Below, one piece after another: positions 27,719-37,425 of a stretch of DNA of 64,000 bases (position 1 is the first letter of the stretch; each line of letters opens with the position of its first letter). The notes beneath the pieces are model-generated. The model ran no database searches, had not been told where the DNA came from, and saw only the letters and a program-made list of their open reading frames with translations. Origin of the DNA: Rhodococcus phenolicus (lineage in GTDB: Bacteria; Actinomycetota; Actinomycetes; Mycobacteriales; Mycobacteriaceae); NCBI RefSeq assembly GCF_001646785.1, contig NZ_LRRH01000001.1:62001-126000 (forward strand), in the 5' to 3' direction. The position numbers and the translations under genes were made by a program.

Positions 27719-28531
27719 ATGGGAGCACCCGACGCGATCCTCGATCCCCCCGCCGAAGCCGGACGTGCCGCCGCCGTCCTCGCCGAGAAGACCGGAGTGG
27801 CCGCGCACCCGGTCGCCGTGGTGCTCGGCTCGGGGTGGCGCGCCGCCGTCGAACGGTTCGGTCCGACGGTCGCGGACGTGTCCATGAACGACCTGCCCGG
27901 CTTCACACCGCCGACCGCGGCCGGCCATCCAGGAACCGTGCATTCGGTGACCGTCGGGCAGACCCCGGTGCTGTTGCTGGCCGGACGCATCCACGCCTAC
28001 GAGGGACACGACCTGAGCCGCGTCGTGCACCCGGTGCGGACCGCGGTCGCGGCCGGCGCCCGCACCGTCATCCTGACCAACGCCGCCGGCGGCATCGACC
28101 CGGCACTGAAGGTCGGCGATCCCGTCCTCGTCTCCGACCACCTCAATCTCACCGGCCGCTCACCGCTGGTCGGCGCCCAGTTCGTCGACCTCGTCGACGC
28201 CTACTCAGCCGACCTGCGCGCCCTGGCGCGCGAAATCGACCCCTCGCTCGCCGAGGGTGTGTACGCAGGCCTGCCCGGCCCGCACTACGAGACGCCCGCC
28301 GAGATCCGGATGCTGCGCACCCTCGGCGCAGACCTCGTGGGCATGTCCACGGTGCACGAGACGATCGCCGCACGCGCCGCCGGTGCCCGGGTGCTCGGCA
28401 TCTCCCTGGTGACCAACGCCGCGGCGGGTGTCACCGGAGAACACCTCGACCACGCCGAAGTCCTCGCCGCCGGTCAGGCCGCGGCCCGCCGCATGGGCGA
28501 TCTGCTGCGCGAACTGGCGGGCCGGCTGTGA
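27719..28531 (+). CDS. deoD: Purine nucleoside phosphorylase
   Basis: A 270-residue trimeric-type PNP, which splits purine (deoxy)ribonucleosides with phosphate into base and pentose 1-phosphate. [10 protein letters not shown] and RIHAYEGHD are the phosphate and ribose sites. TNAAGGI and [28 protein letters not shown] hold the purine-binding Glu and the Met-Ser-Thr stretch typical of this class, and LVTNAAAGV is the last conserved block. The GTGA overlap (28528-28531) couples it to the phosphomutase gene, which could use the released ribose 1-phosphate. Matches Rv3307 in M. tuberculosis by order. Confidence 0.93.
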   Translation: MGAPDAILDPPAEAGRAAAVLAEKTGVAAHPVAVVLGSGWRAAVERFGPTVADVSMNDLPGFTPPTAAGHPGTVHSVTVGQTPVLLLAGRIHAYEGHDLSRVVHPVRTAVAAGARTVILTNAAGGIDPALKVGDPVLVSDHLNLTGRSPLVGAQFVDLVDAYSADLRALAREIDPSLAEGVYAGLPGPHYETPAEIRMLRTLGADLVGMSTVHETIAARAAGARVLGISLVTNAAAGVTGEHLDHAEVLAAGQAAARRMGDLLRELAGRL

Positions 28532-29997
28532 ACCTGCACTTCGGCACCGCGGGACTGCGGGGGCCGGTCGGCGACGGCCCGGACTGCATGAACGTTCCGG
28601 TCGTCGAGCGCACGACGGCCGGGCTCGCGGCCTGGCTGCACGCGCAGGGGCACGGCGGCGGCACCGTCGTCGTCGGACGCGACGCGCGCACCGGCTCCGC
28701 CGAGTTCTTCACCGCAGCGACGGAAGTGCTCGCCGCGGCGGGATTCGACGTGGTCGCGCTCCCCCGGCCGCTGCCGACACCCGTCACCGCGTTCGCGGTG
28801 CGCGCGCTCGACGCCGTCGCCGGGGTGCAGATCACCGCGTCGCACAATCCCGCCGCCGACAACGGCTACAAGGTGTACGTCACCGGCGGCGCCCAGCTGG
28901 TCTCCCCCGCCGACCGCGAGATCGAGGCCGCGATCGACGCGGTCGGCGACACCGTCGCGCGCACACCCGTCGTGCCCGCGGGCGGCGACCTCGTCGAACG
29001 CTACCTCGAACGGGTCGCGACGCTGCCGCGGTCGCCGTACCGGAACGTGCGGATCGCCCTCACCGCGCTGCACGGCGTCGGCGGGGAGACCGCGGTCGCG
29101 GCACTGCGGGCCGCCGGATTCACCGACGTGCACGTCGCCGCCGCCCAGTTCGCGCCCGACCCGGCGTTCCCGACCGTGGCGTTCCCCAACCCCGAGGAAC
29201 CAGGCGCCACCGACGCGCTGCTGGCACTCGCCGCCGACGTCGGCGCGGACATCGCGCTCGCGCTCGACCCGGACGCCGACCGCTGCGCAGTGGGGGTGCC
29301 GACCCCGGACGGCTGGCGGATGCTGCGCGGCGACGAGACCGGTGTGCTGCTCGGCGATCACCTCCTCACCGGAGCACCCGCGGCGTCACTGGTGGCGACC
29401 ACGATCGTCTCCTCGACGCTGCTGGCGAAGGTCGCGGCCGCGCGCGACGCCCGGTTCGTGCAGACCCTCACCGGTTTCAAGTGGCTGGCCCGCGCCGGCG
29501 AGGGCCTGGTCTACGCGTACGAGGAGGCGATCGGTCACTGCGTCGACCCCGAGGCAGTGCGGGACAAGGACGGGATCGCGACCGCGGTCGTCGTCGCCGA
29601 CCTCATGGCGGAGCTGAAGACGCGCGGTCGCACGTTGCTCGACGCGCTCGACGACCTGTACGACGAATTCGGTGTGCATCTGACCGATCAGGTTTCGATC
29701 CGCGTCGACGACCTCCCGCGGATCGACCGGATCATGGACGCACTGCGGGCCTCACCGCCGGGCGAACTCGCCGGCGAGGCGGTTTCCGTGACCGATCTCG
29801 CCCGGGTGGAGACACGACTGCGGACCGACGCGCTCGTGTTCGAGGGCGCGACGGTCCGCGTCGTCGTCCGGCCGTCCGGTACCGAACCCAAACTCAAGTG
29901 CTACCTGCAGGCGGTCGCGGAGGACGGCCGTCACGACAGCGCCGCCGGAACCCTGGCGGCGCTGCGTGGGTGGGCACGCGAACTCGGCGACCGATAA
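28528..29997 (+). CDS. pmmB: Phosphohexo/phosphopentomutase, alpha-D-phosphohexomutase family
   Basis: A 489-residue mutase that moves a phosphate between the 1 and 5/6 positions of a sugar. TASHNP with phosphoserine S105, the metal loop DPDADR, the sugar-binding YEEAIGHCV, and the phosphate-binding [12 protein letters not shown] are all present. The GTG start overlaps the PNP stop (GTGA). It is annotated PmmB (Rv3308) in M. tuberculosis, but the coupling to PNP and the nearby salvage enzymes point to a role in converting ribose or deoxyribose 1-phosphate to the 5-phosphate, an inference not tested here. It is somewhat shorter than phosphoglucomutase relatives. Confidence 0.9.
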   Translation: MNLHFGTAGLRGPVGDGPDCMNVPVVERTTAGLAAWLHAQGHGGGTVVVGRDARTGSAEFFTAATEVLAAAGFDVVALPRPLPTPVTAFAVRALDAVAGVQITASHNPAADNGYKVYVTGGAQLVSPADREIEAAIDAVGDTVARTPVVPAGGDLVERYLERVATLPRSPYRNVRIALTALHGVGGETAVAALRAAGFTDVHVAAAQFAPDPAFPTVAFPNPEEPGATDALLALAADVGADIALALDPDADRCAVGVPTPDGWRMLRGDETGVLLGDHLLTGAPAASLVATTIVSSTLLAKVAAARDARFVQTLTGFKWLARAGEGLVYAYEEAIGHCVDPEAVRDKDGIATAVVVADLMAELKTRGRTLLDALDDLYDEFGVHLTDQVSIRVDDLPRIDRIMDALRASPPGELAGEAVSVTDLARVETRLRTDALVFEGATVRVVVRPSGTEPKLKCYLQAVAEDGRHDSAAGTLAALRGWARELGDR

Positions 29998-30002
29998 CCG
30001 CG

Positions 30003-30746
30003 TCAGACCCGTTGCGGCACACCGTAGGTGACAACGGTGTCACCCTTCGCGGTGGTTGCCTTCGCGAACGGGCGGACGGTGACCGGGCCGATCGCCCCGG
30101 ACACGGCACCGTGCACACCGGCGATGCGCACGGTGACGCCGCTGCCGTCGAAGGCCAGATCCTCGACGATCGGCACCTCGGTGATGCCGCCGGGTTCGAG
30201 CTCGATCTCGAACTCGTTCTCGGGGATGATCCGGCCGCCGAGCCTGGTCTCGCTGCCCAGGCCGACGCCCAGGTTCGCGCCCAGACCGAGCTCGCCGCCG
30301 CCACTGCCGTCGAGCGGGATACCGAGGTCGGCGCCGAGATCGACGCCCAGGTCGACGCCGTTGCCGACCTCCCAATCCAGGCTCGGGGTGAAGATGTGCA
30401 CGATCGCGCCGGGCAGCGCGATCGGGTAGCCGATCTGATAGCCGAACGTGAGCCTGGTACCGGTGAACGCGTCCGCTCCCGGGCCGGTGATCCTGACAGC
30501 TGCGACACCGTCATTGAAGAACTCGACGCTCAACGGCGAGCTGTCGAGGGGCGGGACCGACTGGATCGACGTGTCGGCCTGCAGCACTTCGATCGTTGCG
30601 CCGCCGTCGAGCGGCATCGACCGGGCGTTGTCGACCGCGGCCCCGGCAGCGCCGGGGTTGACCATCGCCACCCATGCGGCGACCGCGACACTCAGTGCGG
30701 CTGCTCGGACGAATCGACGGGATTTCACTACGGAGTTGCGGACCAT
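30003..30746 (-). CDS. MspA-family porin
   Basis: A 247-residue exported protein. A signal peptide (SRRFVRAAALSVAVAAWVAM, then NPGAAGA) with likely cleavage near residue 36 precedes the mature start. The mature core aligns with MspA: LDGGATIEVLQADTSI, SVEFFNDGVAAVRITG, the GPGADAFTGTRLTFGYQIGYP strand, and the final TVRPFAKATTAKGDTVVTYG. Unlike MspA it has a Gly/Leu-rich repeat-like segment (GVDLGVDLGADLG) in the region of the MspA constriction loop. MspA porins form octameric channels in the mycolic outer membrane for small polar solutes. ATG at 30746 has GGGGGA before it. Confidence 0.9.
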   Translation of the reverse strand: MVRNSVVKSRRFVRAAALSVAVAAWVAMVNPGAAGAAVDNARSMPLDGGATIEVLQADTSIQSVPPLDSSPLSVEFFNDGVAAVRITGPGADAFTGTRLTFGYQIGYPIALPGAIVHIFTPSLDWEVGNGVDLGVDLGADLGIPLDGSGGGELGLGANLGVGLGSETRLGGRIIPENEFEIELEPGGITEVPIVEDLAFDGSGVTVRIAGVHGAVSGAIGPVTVRPFAKATTAKGDTVVTYGVPQRV

Positions 30747-30967
30747 CGGGTTCCCCCATTTCGCGGACCGAGAACAGTCGGGAGTGATCATGATTCAGCC
30801 AACAGCGTAATGAGCCGCAGGCGATTTCGTGACCGAGATCATGAAGTCTCGGTAACGGATCGGCGTCGGCCCGGCGTCACTCCAGTCCCATGTGCACCAT
30901 AAACCCCAAATCAGACATCGGTGTCACGATTCGGCTGTACGGCCGCGAACCGAGCGGACGAGCGTGG

Positions 30968-31591
30968 CTAGCGCGGCCCGTACTGACGGTCGCCGGCGTC
31001 GCCGAGGCCCGGGACGATGTACTTGTTCGCGTCCAGACCCTCGTCGATCGTCGCGGTCACCAGCCGCACCGGATGCCCGCAGGACGCGAGCGCCTCGACA
31101 CCCTGCGGCGCCGCCACCACACACACCGCGGTGATGTCGGTCGCGCCCCGGGACGCAAGGATCTCGATCGTGTGCACCATCGAACCACCGGTCGCCAGCA
31201 TCGGATCCAGCACGAACACCGGCAGTCCGGACAGATCGTCGGGCAGCGACTCGAGATAGGGCACCGGCTGGAACGTCTTCTCGTCGCGGGCGAGGCCGAC
31301 GAAACCGACCCGCGCCTGCGGGATCAGCGCGTGTGCCTGATCGACCATGCCCAGCCCGGCGCGCAATACCGGGACCAGCAGCGGCGGCTGCTGCAACCGC
31401 ACCCCGGTGGTCGTCGCGACCGGTGTACGCACCTCGAACTCCTCGATCGGAGCATCCCGGACCGCCTCGTAGACCAGCATCTGGGTGAGTCGGCTCAGGG
31501 CGTGCCTGAAGGCGGCATTGTCGCTGCGCTCATCGCGCAGGATCGTGAGCAGGGAAGCGGCGAGCGGGTGGTCGACGACGAGCGAATCCAT
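30968..31591 (-). CDS. upp: Uracil phosphoribosyltransferase
   Basis: A 207-residue cytoplasmic enzyme making UMP from uracil and [17 protein letters not shown] and [11 protein letters not shown] form the active-site loop region. [15 protein letters not shown] is the PRPP-binding motif, and [25 protein letters not shown] ends the protein with the uracil-binding part. The standard length of about 207-210 is kept. It belongs to the local pyrimidine/purine salvage set (Rv3309c by order). Its start is 92 bases from the divergent EspC-like gene. Confidence 0.95.
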   Translation of the reverse strand: MDSLVVDHPLAASLLTILRDERSDNAAFRHALSRLTQMLVYEAVRDAPIEEFEVRTPVATTTGVRLQQPPLLVPVLRAGLGMVDQAHALIPQARVGFVGLARDEKTFQPVPYLESLPDDLSGLPVFVLDPMLATGGSMVHTIEILASRGATDITAVCVVAAPQGVEALASCGHPVRLVTATIDEGLDANKYIVPGLGDAGDRQYGPR

Positions 31592-31683
31592 GTCCGAAAG
31601 GATAGAACGGTGGAACCGGCCGGCCGTCGCATGCGTCGAACCCTCCAGAGCAATCGATCCGGTATCCGAGGGGGGACGTGGGC

Positions 31684-32019
31684 GTGACAGGCGAATTTCT
31701 GCAGGGCGGCGTGCAGGTACGACCGGAGACCATCGCAGCATTCGGCTGCACGGCGGGCGACATGGCCGAACGGATGCGCGGCGCGGTCGACGAGATCCAC
31801 GGCGGCGCGCCCGGGCAGCTGGACGCCGGGCTCGGCCCGATCGGCGCGGGATTCGTCGCGGCGCTGGTCACGGCGCACGGCGCCCACGAACAGCACGTGT
31901 CCCGGCTGGTGACCGCGCTCGACGGAATGGCAGCGGTCGCCGCGGCCACCGCGGCCGGCTACGACGCCCACGCCTCCGAGTGGTCCACCCGTCTGCGCGA
32001 CGCCGGAGCGACGCGATGA
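31684..32019 (+). CDS. EspC-like (DUF2580) type VII secretion-associated protein
   Basis: A 111-residue helical protein of the WXG100-relative class. The N-terminal [24 protein letters not shown] and the second helix [26 protein letters not shown], separated by a Gly-rich turn, fit the EspC/DUF2580 pattern. Such proteins are substrates or partners of ESX secretion. It lacks a clear WxG, and no YxxxD/E export motif stands at the C-terminal end. GTG at 31684 was chosen with GGGGGG 9 bases upstream; GTG at 31678 is the alternative. Its stop overlaps the next start (ATGA), so it is coupled to the NlpC/P60 gene. M. tuberculosis has sapM at this place, so the module is an insertion relative to that genome. 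Confidence 0.72.
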   Translation: MTGEFLQGGVQVRPETIAAFGCTAGDMAERMRGAVDEIHGGAPGQLDAGLGPIGAGFVAALVTAHGAHEQHVSRLVTALDGMAAVAAATAAGYDAHASEWSTRLRDAGATR

Positions 32020-33014
32020 CGATCGGCGCCGACCTGCTCGCCGCTCCCCTGACGGATCTGCTGACCGCGTTCGGTACCGGCACCGTGCCGCCGATCGATC
32101 CGGCAGCGGCGTTGCGGGCCGGAACGGTGATCGCCGAGGAGGTCCATGCCGCCGGCCGCACCGCGCTCACCGAATTGATGTGGGACTGGACGGGGACCGC
32201 GGCGGACACCGCGGTGAGCAGCGCCGAACGAGTGCTCGCCGACACCCTGGTCTCCGCCGATCGCGGCCTCGAGATCGCCGCGATCGCGGTCGAGGGCACC
32301 GCGACGGTGCTCGGCGGCGCGGCCGAACTCGCGCGCATCGTCGACTCGTTCCGCTCGGTCGCCCGGAGTCTCGAGCCCGCCCTGGCGCTGCCCCAGGGCC
32401 AGCTCATGATGTTCGGTGCCGCGATCGAGCATCTTTCGGCGGGCCTCGAGGTGCTCGCCCGGGTGACGTCCGACCTCGCCGGGCACACCGACCGGCTCGC
32501 GGCACTGGTGCCGGAGGGTCCGACCGTGCCCGGCGAGACCGGCCCGGTGACCGCCGAACCCGGTTCCGGCGTCGACCGGATGCTGTACGGCGACGCGGAC
32601 ATCGCGCCCGATCCCGCGTCCGACCGTTCGGTGACCCTGCCCGACGGCAGCGTCGCGACCGCCCCCAACGCCACGGCCGCCGCGGCGGTGCGTCATGCGC
32701 TGTCCCAGCAGGGCACCCCGTACGTGTGGGGCGGCACCACGCCCGGACAGGGACTCGACTGCAGCGGACTGACCCAGTGGGCGTACGGCCAGGCCGGCGT
32801 CGAGCTTCCCCGGCTGGCCCAGCAGCAGGACGTGGGGACGCCGGTCGCCCCGGATTCGGTCCTGCCCGGCGACCTGGCCGTCTGGGACGGACACGTCGCG
32901 ATGGTGGTCGGCAACGGCATGATGGTCGAAGCCGGCGATCCGGTCGCCGTCACCCCGATCCGCACCGCCAACAGCGGCATGGCGTTCGAAGGGTTCTACC
33001 GGCCCACCGGATGA
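32016..33014 (+). CDS. NlpC/P60 peptidoglycan endopeptidase with helical N-terminal domain
   Basis: A 332-residue protein. Residues 1-170 are helical and Ala-rich without a signal peptide (ADLLAAPLTDLLTAFG; SAERVLADTLVSADRGLEI), reminiscent of ESX partner domains. A Pro/Gly/Asp linker spans 170-220. Residues 222-332 are the NlpC/P60 catalytic domain: QQGTPYVWGGTTPGQGLDCSGL with nucleophile C249, and WDGHVAMVVGNGMMVEAGDP with H293. Such enzymes cut the D-gamma-Glu to mDAP bond of the peptidoglycan stem. Lack of a signal peptide, plus an EspC-like gene before it, suggests export by a type VII system. Start and stop both overlap neighbours (ATGA). Confidence 0.9.
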   Translation: MTIGADLLAAPLTDLLTAFGTGTVPPIDPAAALRAGTVIAEEVHAAGRTALTELMWDWTGTAADTAVSSAERVLADTLVSADRGLEIAAIAVEGTATVLGGAAELARIVDSFRSVARSLEPALALPQGQLMMFGAAIEHLSAGLEVLARVTSDLAGHTDRLAALVPEGPTVPGETGPVTAEPGSGVDRMLYGDADIAPDPASDRSVTLPDGSVATAPNATAAAAVRHALSQQGTPYVWGGTTPGQGLDCSGLTQWAYGQAGVELPRLAQQQDVGTPVAPDSVLPGDLAVWDGHVAMVVGNGMMVEAGDPVAVTPIRTANSGMAFEGFYRPTG

Positions 33015-33373
33015 GCGGGAACCGACCGGCGGCACGCTGCGTCCAACCGGATATGAACATCACGACAGCGACCGCCCGCAACGCGGCGGGCACCGTCTCG
33101 GTGCGTACGACGGATCAGGGGGTGCCGGTCGATCTGCACATCGACCCTCGCGAACTGCGCCACGGGGCAGGGAATCTGGCCGGGCAGATCCTCGCGCTCA
33201 GCCGCCGCGCCGCCCTCGAGGCCGCGGCGTTGCGCCGCAGCGAGCTCGCCGCCCAGGGCATGCCGGAGGCATTGCTGGACCGGATGGGCCTGCCCACCCC
33301 GGACGACCTGGCGCGCACCCAGCAGGCCGACGACGAACAGCGGCAACCCACGTCCTGGCTGAGGCCGGTGTGA
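33011..33373 (+). CDS. YbaB-like domain protein, ESX-module associated
   Basis: A 120-residue protein; ATGA overlap with the preceding gene sets the start, though MNITTATAR at 33053 is possible. GTVSVRTTDQGVPVDLHIDPRELRHG followed by a helical LAGQILALSRRAALEAAAL resembles the strand-helix layout of the YbaB/EbfC fold as found in ESX-associated proteins of mycobacteria. A Gln/Asp-rich tail ends it. The next gene is also YbaB-like, so the two may form a heterodimer. The function is unknown. Confidence 0.6.
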   Translation: MSGNRPAARCVQPDMNITTATARNAAGTVSVRTTDQGVPVDLHIDPRELRHGAGNLAGQILALSRRAALEAAALRRSELAAQGMPEALLDRMGLPTPDDLARTQQADDEQRQPTSWLRPV

Positions 33374-33669
33374 GCGCGCACCGGGTCGACGAGGTCGTCG
33401 AACGGGCGCGGGAAAGGCTGGGCATGCTCGAGGATGTGATGGTCGGGCTCGGCGACGTGAGCGCGGAAGCGACGAGCGCGGACGGCCGGGTACGGGTCCA
33501 CGTCGACGGCGGCGGCGCAATGATCGCGTTGCATCTGGCGGAGTCGACGTGCCGGCTCGACGCCGCCGAGGTGTCCGCGACGATCCTCGCCACCGCCCAC
33601 GAGGCGGCACGGACTGCGGCCGCGAAACGCGATCGCCTGCTTTCGGAACTTCGCGACTCGTTCCGGTGA
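33370..33669 (+). CDS. YbaB/EbfC-like protein
   Basis: A 99-residue protein that begins by overlapping the previous stop (GTGA). An N-terminal helix (VDEVVERARERLGMLEDVM) precedes the strand pair of SADGRVRVHVDGGGAMIALHL and a long C-terminal helix, the YbaB/EbfC arrangement. YbaB binds DNA, but the ESX-locus relatives are thought to act in the secretion cluster. It ends the four-gene unit; the next gene starts 59 bases later in the same direction. Confidence 0.7.
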   Translation: MSAHRVDEVVERARERLGMLEDVMVGLGDVSAEATSADGRVRVHVDGGGAMIALHLAESTCRLDAAEVSATILATAHEAARTAAAKRDRLLSELRDSFR

Positions 33670-33728
33670 CGGCGGTCCCGGCGGCACCCGGCTATGTCTT
33701 TGGGCGCGAGATGGCTAGGCTTCCCGCC

Positions 33729-34973
33729 ATGGCTGGAGACATCGTCCCGATCGAGCTCGGTCTCACCGACGACAACCTCGTCACCCTGTGGGCGCCACGC
33801 TGGCGCGAGGGTGACGACGAGTGGGAGGCGTTCCTCGGCCACGGCGACCATCTGTACGGGTTCCCCGGCGTCGCGGAACTGGTCGCGTTCGTCCGCTCCG
33901 ACGCCGACAACGACCTGGTCGAGCATCCGGCCTGGCCGGTCGTCGCGAAGCTCTCGGCCGTCGAGTTCGAGCCCGACGACGCCTACCGCTTCGACATCGT
34001 CGGGGTGCCCGAGCTGGTCGCCGAGGACGCCGATCCGGAAATCGTCTCGCAGCTCCAGGACACCTTCGACATCGTCGGCAGCCTCGGCGAGGTGTGCGAG
34101 CTCGAAGCGGTGACGAAGTTCTTCGACCGGCCCGAGGTCGCGACGCTCCTGCAGCACGGCGCCGTCGCGTTCCAGGGCGACGAGGGTGACGACCTGTGGA
34201 ACCGGATCGGCACCGCGGTCGCCGAGGACTGGGACACGGTCATCGACGCGCTCGATGCGATCGTCGCGACTCCCGACGTCGATACCGCGGTCGTCGCGGA
34301 GATCGAGTCCGAACTGGTGGCCGCCGAGGAGAACGTCGTCGAGGCCGACGACACGGTCGAGGGCGAGGACGACGACTACGAGTTCGACGACGAGGACGGC
34401 GACGAGGACGACCTCGCCGACGATTTCTGGGCCCAGGTCGGCATCGATCCGATCAAGATCATCACGAGCGACGGCACCTGGTTCACGTTGCGGTGCTACG
34501 TCGGCGAGGACGAGGACGCGCTGTTCCTCGGCAGCGACGGCCTGATCACGGCGTTCGGTTCCGAGCGTGCGCTGGCGCGCTACCTGGCCGATCGCCACGA
34601 CCACGATCTGGCGACGCTGAGCACCTACGACGACATCCGGCACGCGGCCACCGACGGTTCGCTCGAGGTCGAGGTGAGCGACGACAACGTGTACGTGCTC
34701 ACCGGTATCGCCGACGACATCGCCGAGGGAATCGACGCGGTGGACCCGGATCAGCTGGACCTCGCGGTCGAGTTGTTCACCGACGCCGCCAACTACGCCG
34801 GCGACGACTCCACCGATGCCGCCCTCGCCGGTTCCACGGAACTGGGCTGGTTCGTCAACTACGTGCTCGAACCCGACACGAGCCGTCTGGCACCGAGTGC
34901 GCCCTTCGACGCCGAGGTCGCGGCGTGGCGCGAACTCGAGCGCGAGTTCGAGGCCAGGCTCCGCAAGCAGTAG
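33729..34973 (+). CDS. Conserved acidic protein, Rv3311-like
   Basis: A 414-residue protein corresponding by order to M. tuberculosis Rv3311, a conserved protein of unknown function often labelled primosomal protein. It begins MAGDIVPIELGLTDDNLV and contains a strongly acidic segment near residues 195-235 (long runs of Asp/Glu), between two halves of similar length that both carry WxxxxxxxxDxLxxFxxxxxL patterns (WAPRWREGDDEWEAFLGHGDHL; WFTLRCYVGEDEDALFLGSD). No signal peptide or membrane segment is seen. I propose no activity. The internal duplication is inferred by eye. Confidence 0.85.
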   Translation: MAGDIVPIELGLTDDNLVTLWAPRWREGDDEWEAFLGHGDHLYGFPGVAELVAFVRSDADNDLVEHPAWPVVAKLSAVEFEPDDAYRFDIVGVPELVAEDADPEIVSQLQDTFDIVGSLGEVCELEAVTKFFDRPEVATLLQHGAVAFQGDEGDDLWNRIGTAVAEDWDTVIDALDAIVATPDVDTAVVAEIESELVAAEENVVEADDTVEGEDDDYEFDDEDGDEDDLADDFWAQVGIDPIKIITSDGTWFTLRCYVGEDEDALFLGSDGLITAFGSERALARYLADRHDHDLATLSTYDDIRHAATDGSLEVEVSDDNVYVLTGIADDIAEGIDAVDPDQLDLAVELFTDAANYAGDDSTDAALAGSTELGWFVNYVLEPDTSRLAPSAPFDAEVAAWRELEREFEARLRKQ

Positions 34974-34989
34974 GCGTGCGGCTCCGCCG

Positions 34990-35035
34990 CCGGTGTGCCT
35001 TTGTGGCGGCTCCGACCGCCACACGGACACACCGG
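34990..35035. terminator. Convergent hairpin between the Rv3311-like gene and add
   Basis: Outer arms CCGGTGTG/CACACCGG and inner arms TGTGGCGG/CCGCCACA fold into a long GC-rich hairpin in the 65-base gap between two convergent stops. No T-run follows, but it is well placed to stop transcription from either side. Confidence 0.6.
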
Positions 35036-35038
35036 GCG

Positions 35039-36124
35039 CTACGCGCCTATCAGCACCGCGTAGCCGGGCTTGATGACGTCGTCGATCAGCTCGAGCCGAC
35101 GGTCGAACGGGAGGAACGCCGATTTCATGGCGTTGATGGTGAACCGTTCGAGATCCACCCAGCCGTACCCGAACGTCTCGACCAGGCGCAGCATCTCCTT
35201 CGTCATCGTGGTGTCGCTCATCAGCCGGTTGTCGGTGTTGACGGTGACCCGGAACCGCAGCCGGGCGAGCAGGTCGAACGGATGGTCCTCGAGCGTCGCG
35301 ACCGCTCCGGTCTGCACGTTCGAGCTGGGGCACAATTCCAGTGGAATCCTCTTGTCCCGCACGTAGTTCGCGAGCAAGCCGAGCGTCGCGTCGCCGTCGC
35401 CGGCGACGGTGATGTCGTCGACGATCCGCACCCCGTGGCCGAGCCGGTCGGTGCCGCAGAACGCGACGGCCTCGTGGATGGACGGCAGCCCGAACGCCTC
35501 ACCGGCGTGAATGGTGAAGTGCGCGTTGGAAGCCCGCATGTATTCGAACGCGTCGAGGTGACGGCTCGGCGGGTATCCGGCTTCGGCGCCGGCGATGTCG
35601 AATCCGGCGACCCCCCGGTCGCGGAACCGTACGGCGAGTTCCGCGATCTCCCGTGACCGCGCGGCGTGACGCATCGCGGTGAGCAGGCACCCCACCTGGA
35701 TCCGGCCACCGGCCGCCGCGACGGCGGATTCACCGGACCGGAACCCCTCGAGGACGTGTTCGACGACCTCGTCGAGCGTGAGTCCCCGCTCGAGGTGCTG
35801 TTCCGGCGCGAAGCGCACCTCCGCGTAGACGACGCTGTCGTCGGCGAGATCGAGGACGCATTCCCGGGCGACGCGTTCGAGCCCCTCGGCGGTCTGCATG
35901 ACCGCGACGGTGTGCTCGAACGTCTCGAGGTAGCGCTCGAGCGATCCGCTGTCCGCCGACTTCCGGAACCAGCGGGCCAGGCCGGCCTCGGAGTCCTCCG
36001 GGAGGGTGTGACCGCACTGGTCGGCGAGGTCGAGGACCGTCGCCGGACGCAGGCCACCGTCGAGGTGGTCGTGGAGCAGAACCTTCGGCGCGGTGCGTAC
36101 CTGCGGGGCAGTCAGCTCGTTCAT
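35039..36124 (-). CDS. add: Adenosine deaminase
   Basis: A 361-residue zinc hydrolase converting adenosine or deoxyadenosine to the inosine forms. [12 protein letters not shown] gives zinc ligands H18 and H20. TIHAGEAFG carries the next His and the catalytic Glu, RLGHGVRI the transition-state His, and VTVNTDN the terminal Asp pair. Full-length family member. ATG at 36124 was chosen; the longer frame upstream is non-coding. The spacing to deoA (36142, same strand) is 17 bases, so cdd-deoA-add form one operon, as in M. tuberculosis Rv3313c-Rv3315c. Confidence 0.94.
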   Translation of the reverse strand: MNELTAPQVRTAPKVLLHDHLDGGLRPATVLDLADQCGHTLPEDSEAGLARWFRKSADSGSLERYLETFEHTVAVMQTAEGLERVARECVLDLADDSVVYAEVRFAPEQHLERGLTLDEVVEHVLEGFRSGESAVAAAGGRIQVGCLLTAMRHAARSREIAELAVRFRDRGVAGFDIAGAEAGYPPSRHLDAFEYMRASNAHFTIHAGEAFGLPSIHEAVAFCGTDRLGHGVRIVDDITVAGDGDATLGLLANYVRDKRIPLELCPSSNVQTGAVATLEDHPFDLLARLRFRVTVNTDNRLMSDTTMTKEMLRLVETFGYGWVDLERFTINAMKSAFLPFDRRLELIDDVIKPGYAVLIGA

Positions 36125-36141
36125 GCCCCGACGGTAGTCGG

Positions 36142-37425
36142 CTACTCCGAGATCCGCTCCACGATGAGAGGGCGCCCCGCCGGCGCCTCGGCGGACACCC
36201 GCACTCCGCCCTCCAGCACGGTCAGCGCCGGGGCGATCTTCTCCGGGGTGTCGGTGTGGAGGGTCGCCAGGATCTGTCCGGCGCACACCCGGTCGCCCGG
36301 CTTGGCATGCAGTTCCACACCGGCCCCGGCCTGCACCGCCTGTCCCTGGCGTTCCCGCCCTGCCCCGAGGCGCCACGCCGCGACCCCGACCGCCATGGCG
36401 TCGAGCTCGGCGAGGATCCCATCCTCTTCGGCGCGCACGGTTTCGGTGTACAGGGCGGTGGGCAGCGCCGCATCCGGGTCACCGCCCTGCGCGGCGATCA
36501 TCGCGCGCCACCGGTCCATCGCCGAGCCGTCGTTCAGCCGGTCCGCCGGGTCGACGCCGTCGATGCCCGCGGCGGCGAGCATCTCCCGTGCCAGCGCGAG
36601 GGTCAGTTCCACCACGTCCGACGGTCCGCCGCCGGCGAGAACCTCGACCGCCTCGCGGACTTCGAGCGCGTTGCCCGCGGTCAGCCCGAGCGGGGTGTCC
36701 ATGCGCGTGATCAGTGCGACGGTGGGCATACCCTCGTCGGCACCGAGCTCGACCATGGTGCGGGCCAGCTCGCGGGCGTCGCCCAGTTCTGTCATGTAGG
36801 CGCCGGATCCGACCTTGACGTCGAGGACGAGCGCGCCCGCCCCTTCCGCGATCTTCTTGCTCATGATCGAACTGGCGATGAGCGGGATCGATTCGACGGT
36901 GCCGGTGACGTCGCGGAGTGCGTACAGCTTGCGGTCGGCGGGTGCGAGGTCCTCGGTCGGTGCGCACACGACCGCACCGATCGCCGGATCGGTGAGGATC
37001 TCGGCCATCTCGACGGTGTCGAGGTCCGCGCGCCAACCCGGGATCGCCTCGAGCTTGTCGAGGGTGCCGCCGGCGTATCCGAGGCCGCGGCCGGACAGCT
37101 GCGGCACCGCCGCCCCGCAGGCGGCGACGAGCGGTGCGAGCGGCAGCGTGATCTTGTCTCCGACACCGCCGGTGGAGTGCTTGTCGACGGTGGGCAGGCC
37201 GAGCCCGGTGAAGTCGAGCCGCCTGCCGGAGTCGATCATCGCGGTGGTCCAGCGGGCGGTCTCGGCACGGGTCATCCCGCGGAACCAGACGGCCATCGCG
37301 AGCGCGGCCATCTGTTCGTCGGCGACGATGTCGTGCGTGAACGCCCTGACGACCCAGTCGATCTCGGCTCCGGTGAGTTCCAGGCCGTCGCGCTTGTGCC
37401 GGATCACGGAGACAATGTCAGGCAC
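36142..37425 (-). CDS. deoA: Thymidine (pyrimidine-nucleoside) phosphorylase
   Basis: A 427-residue enzyme that phosphorolyses thymidine or uridine to the base and (deoxy)ribose 1-phosphate. [10 protein letters not shown] is the phosphate-binding loop, [16 protein letters not shown] the hinge, [12 protein letters not shown] the pyrimidine-contact helix with the conserved Ser-Lys pair, and the C-terminal barrel-sandwich domain ends at LIVERISE. The GTG start has AGGAGA upstream and overlaps the cdd stop by 8 bases, so cdd and deoA are coupled. Confidence 0.95.
   Translation of the reverse strand: MPDIVSVIRHKRDGLELTGAEIDWVVRAFTHDIVADEQMAALAMAVWFRGMTRAETARWTTAMIDSGRRLDFTGLGLPTVDKHSTGGVGDKITLPLAPLVAACGAAVPQLSGRGLGYAGGTLDKLEAIPGWRADLDTVEMAEILTDPAIGAVVCAPTEDLAPADRKLYALRDVTGTVESIPLIASSIMSKKIAEGAGALVLDVKVGSGAYMTELGDARELARTMVELGADEGMPTVALITRMDTPLGLTAGNALEVREAVEVLAGGGPSDVVELTLALAREMLAAAGIDGVDPADRLNDGSAMDRWRAMIAAQGGDPDAALPTALYTETVRAEEDGILAELDAMAVGVAAWRLGAGRERQGQAVQAGAGVELHAKPGDRVCAGQILATLHTDTPEKIAPALTVLEGGVRVSAEAPAGRPLIVERISE

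Noticed and set aside
30289-30400. Direct repeats in the DNA of the MspA-like gene
   Set aside because: They come from the Gly-Leu-Asp repeat coded in the protein, so they are a coding feature and not a separate DNA element.
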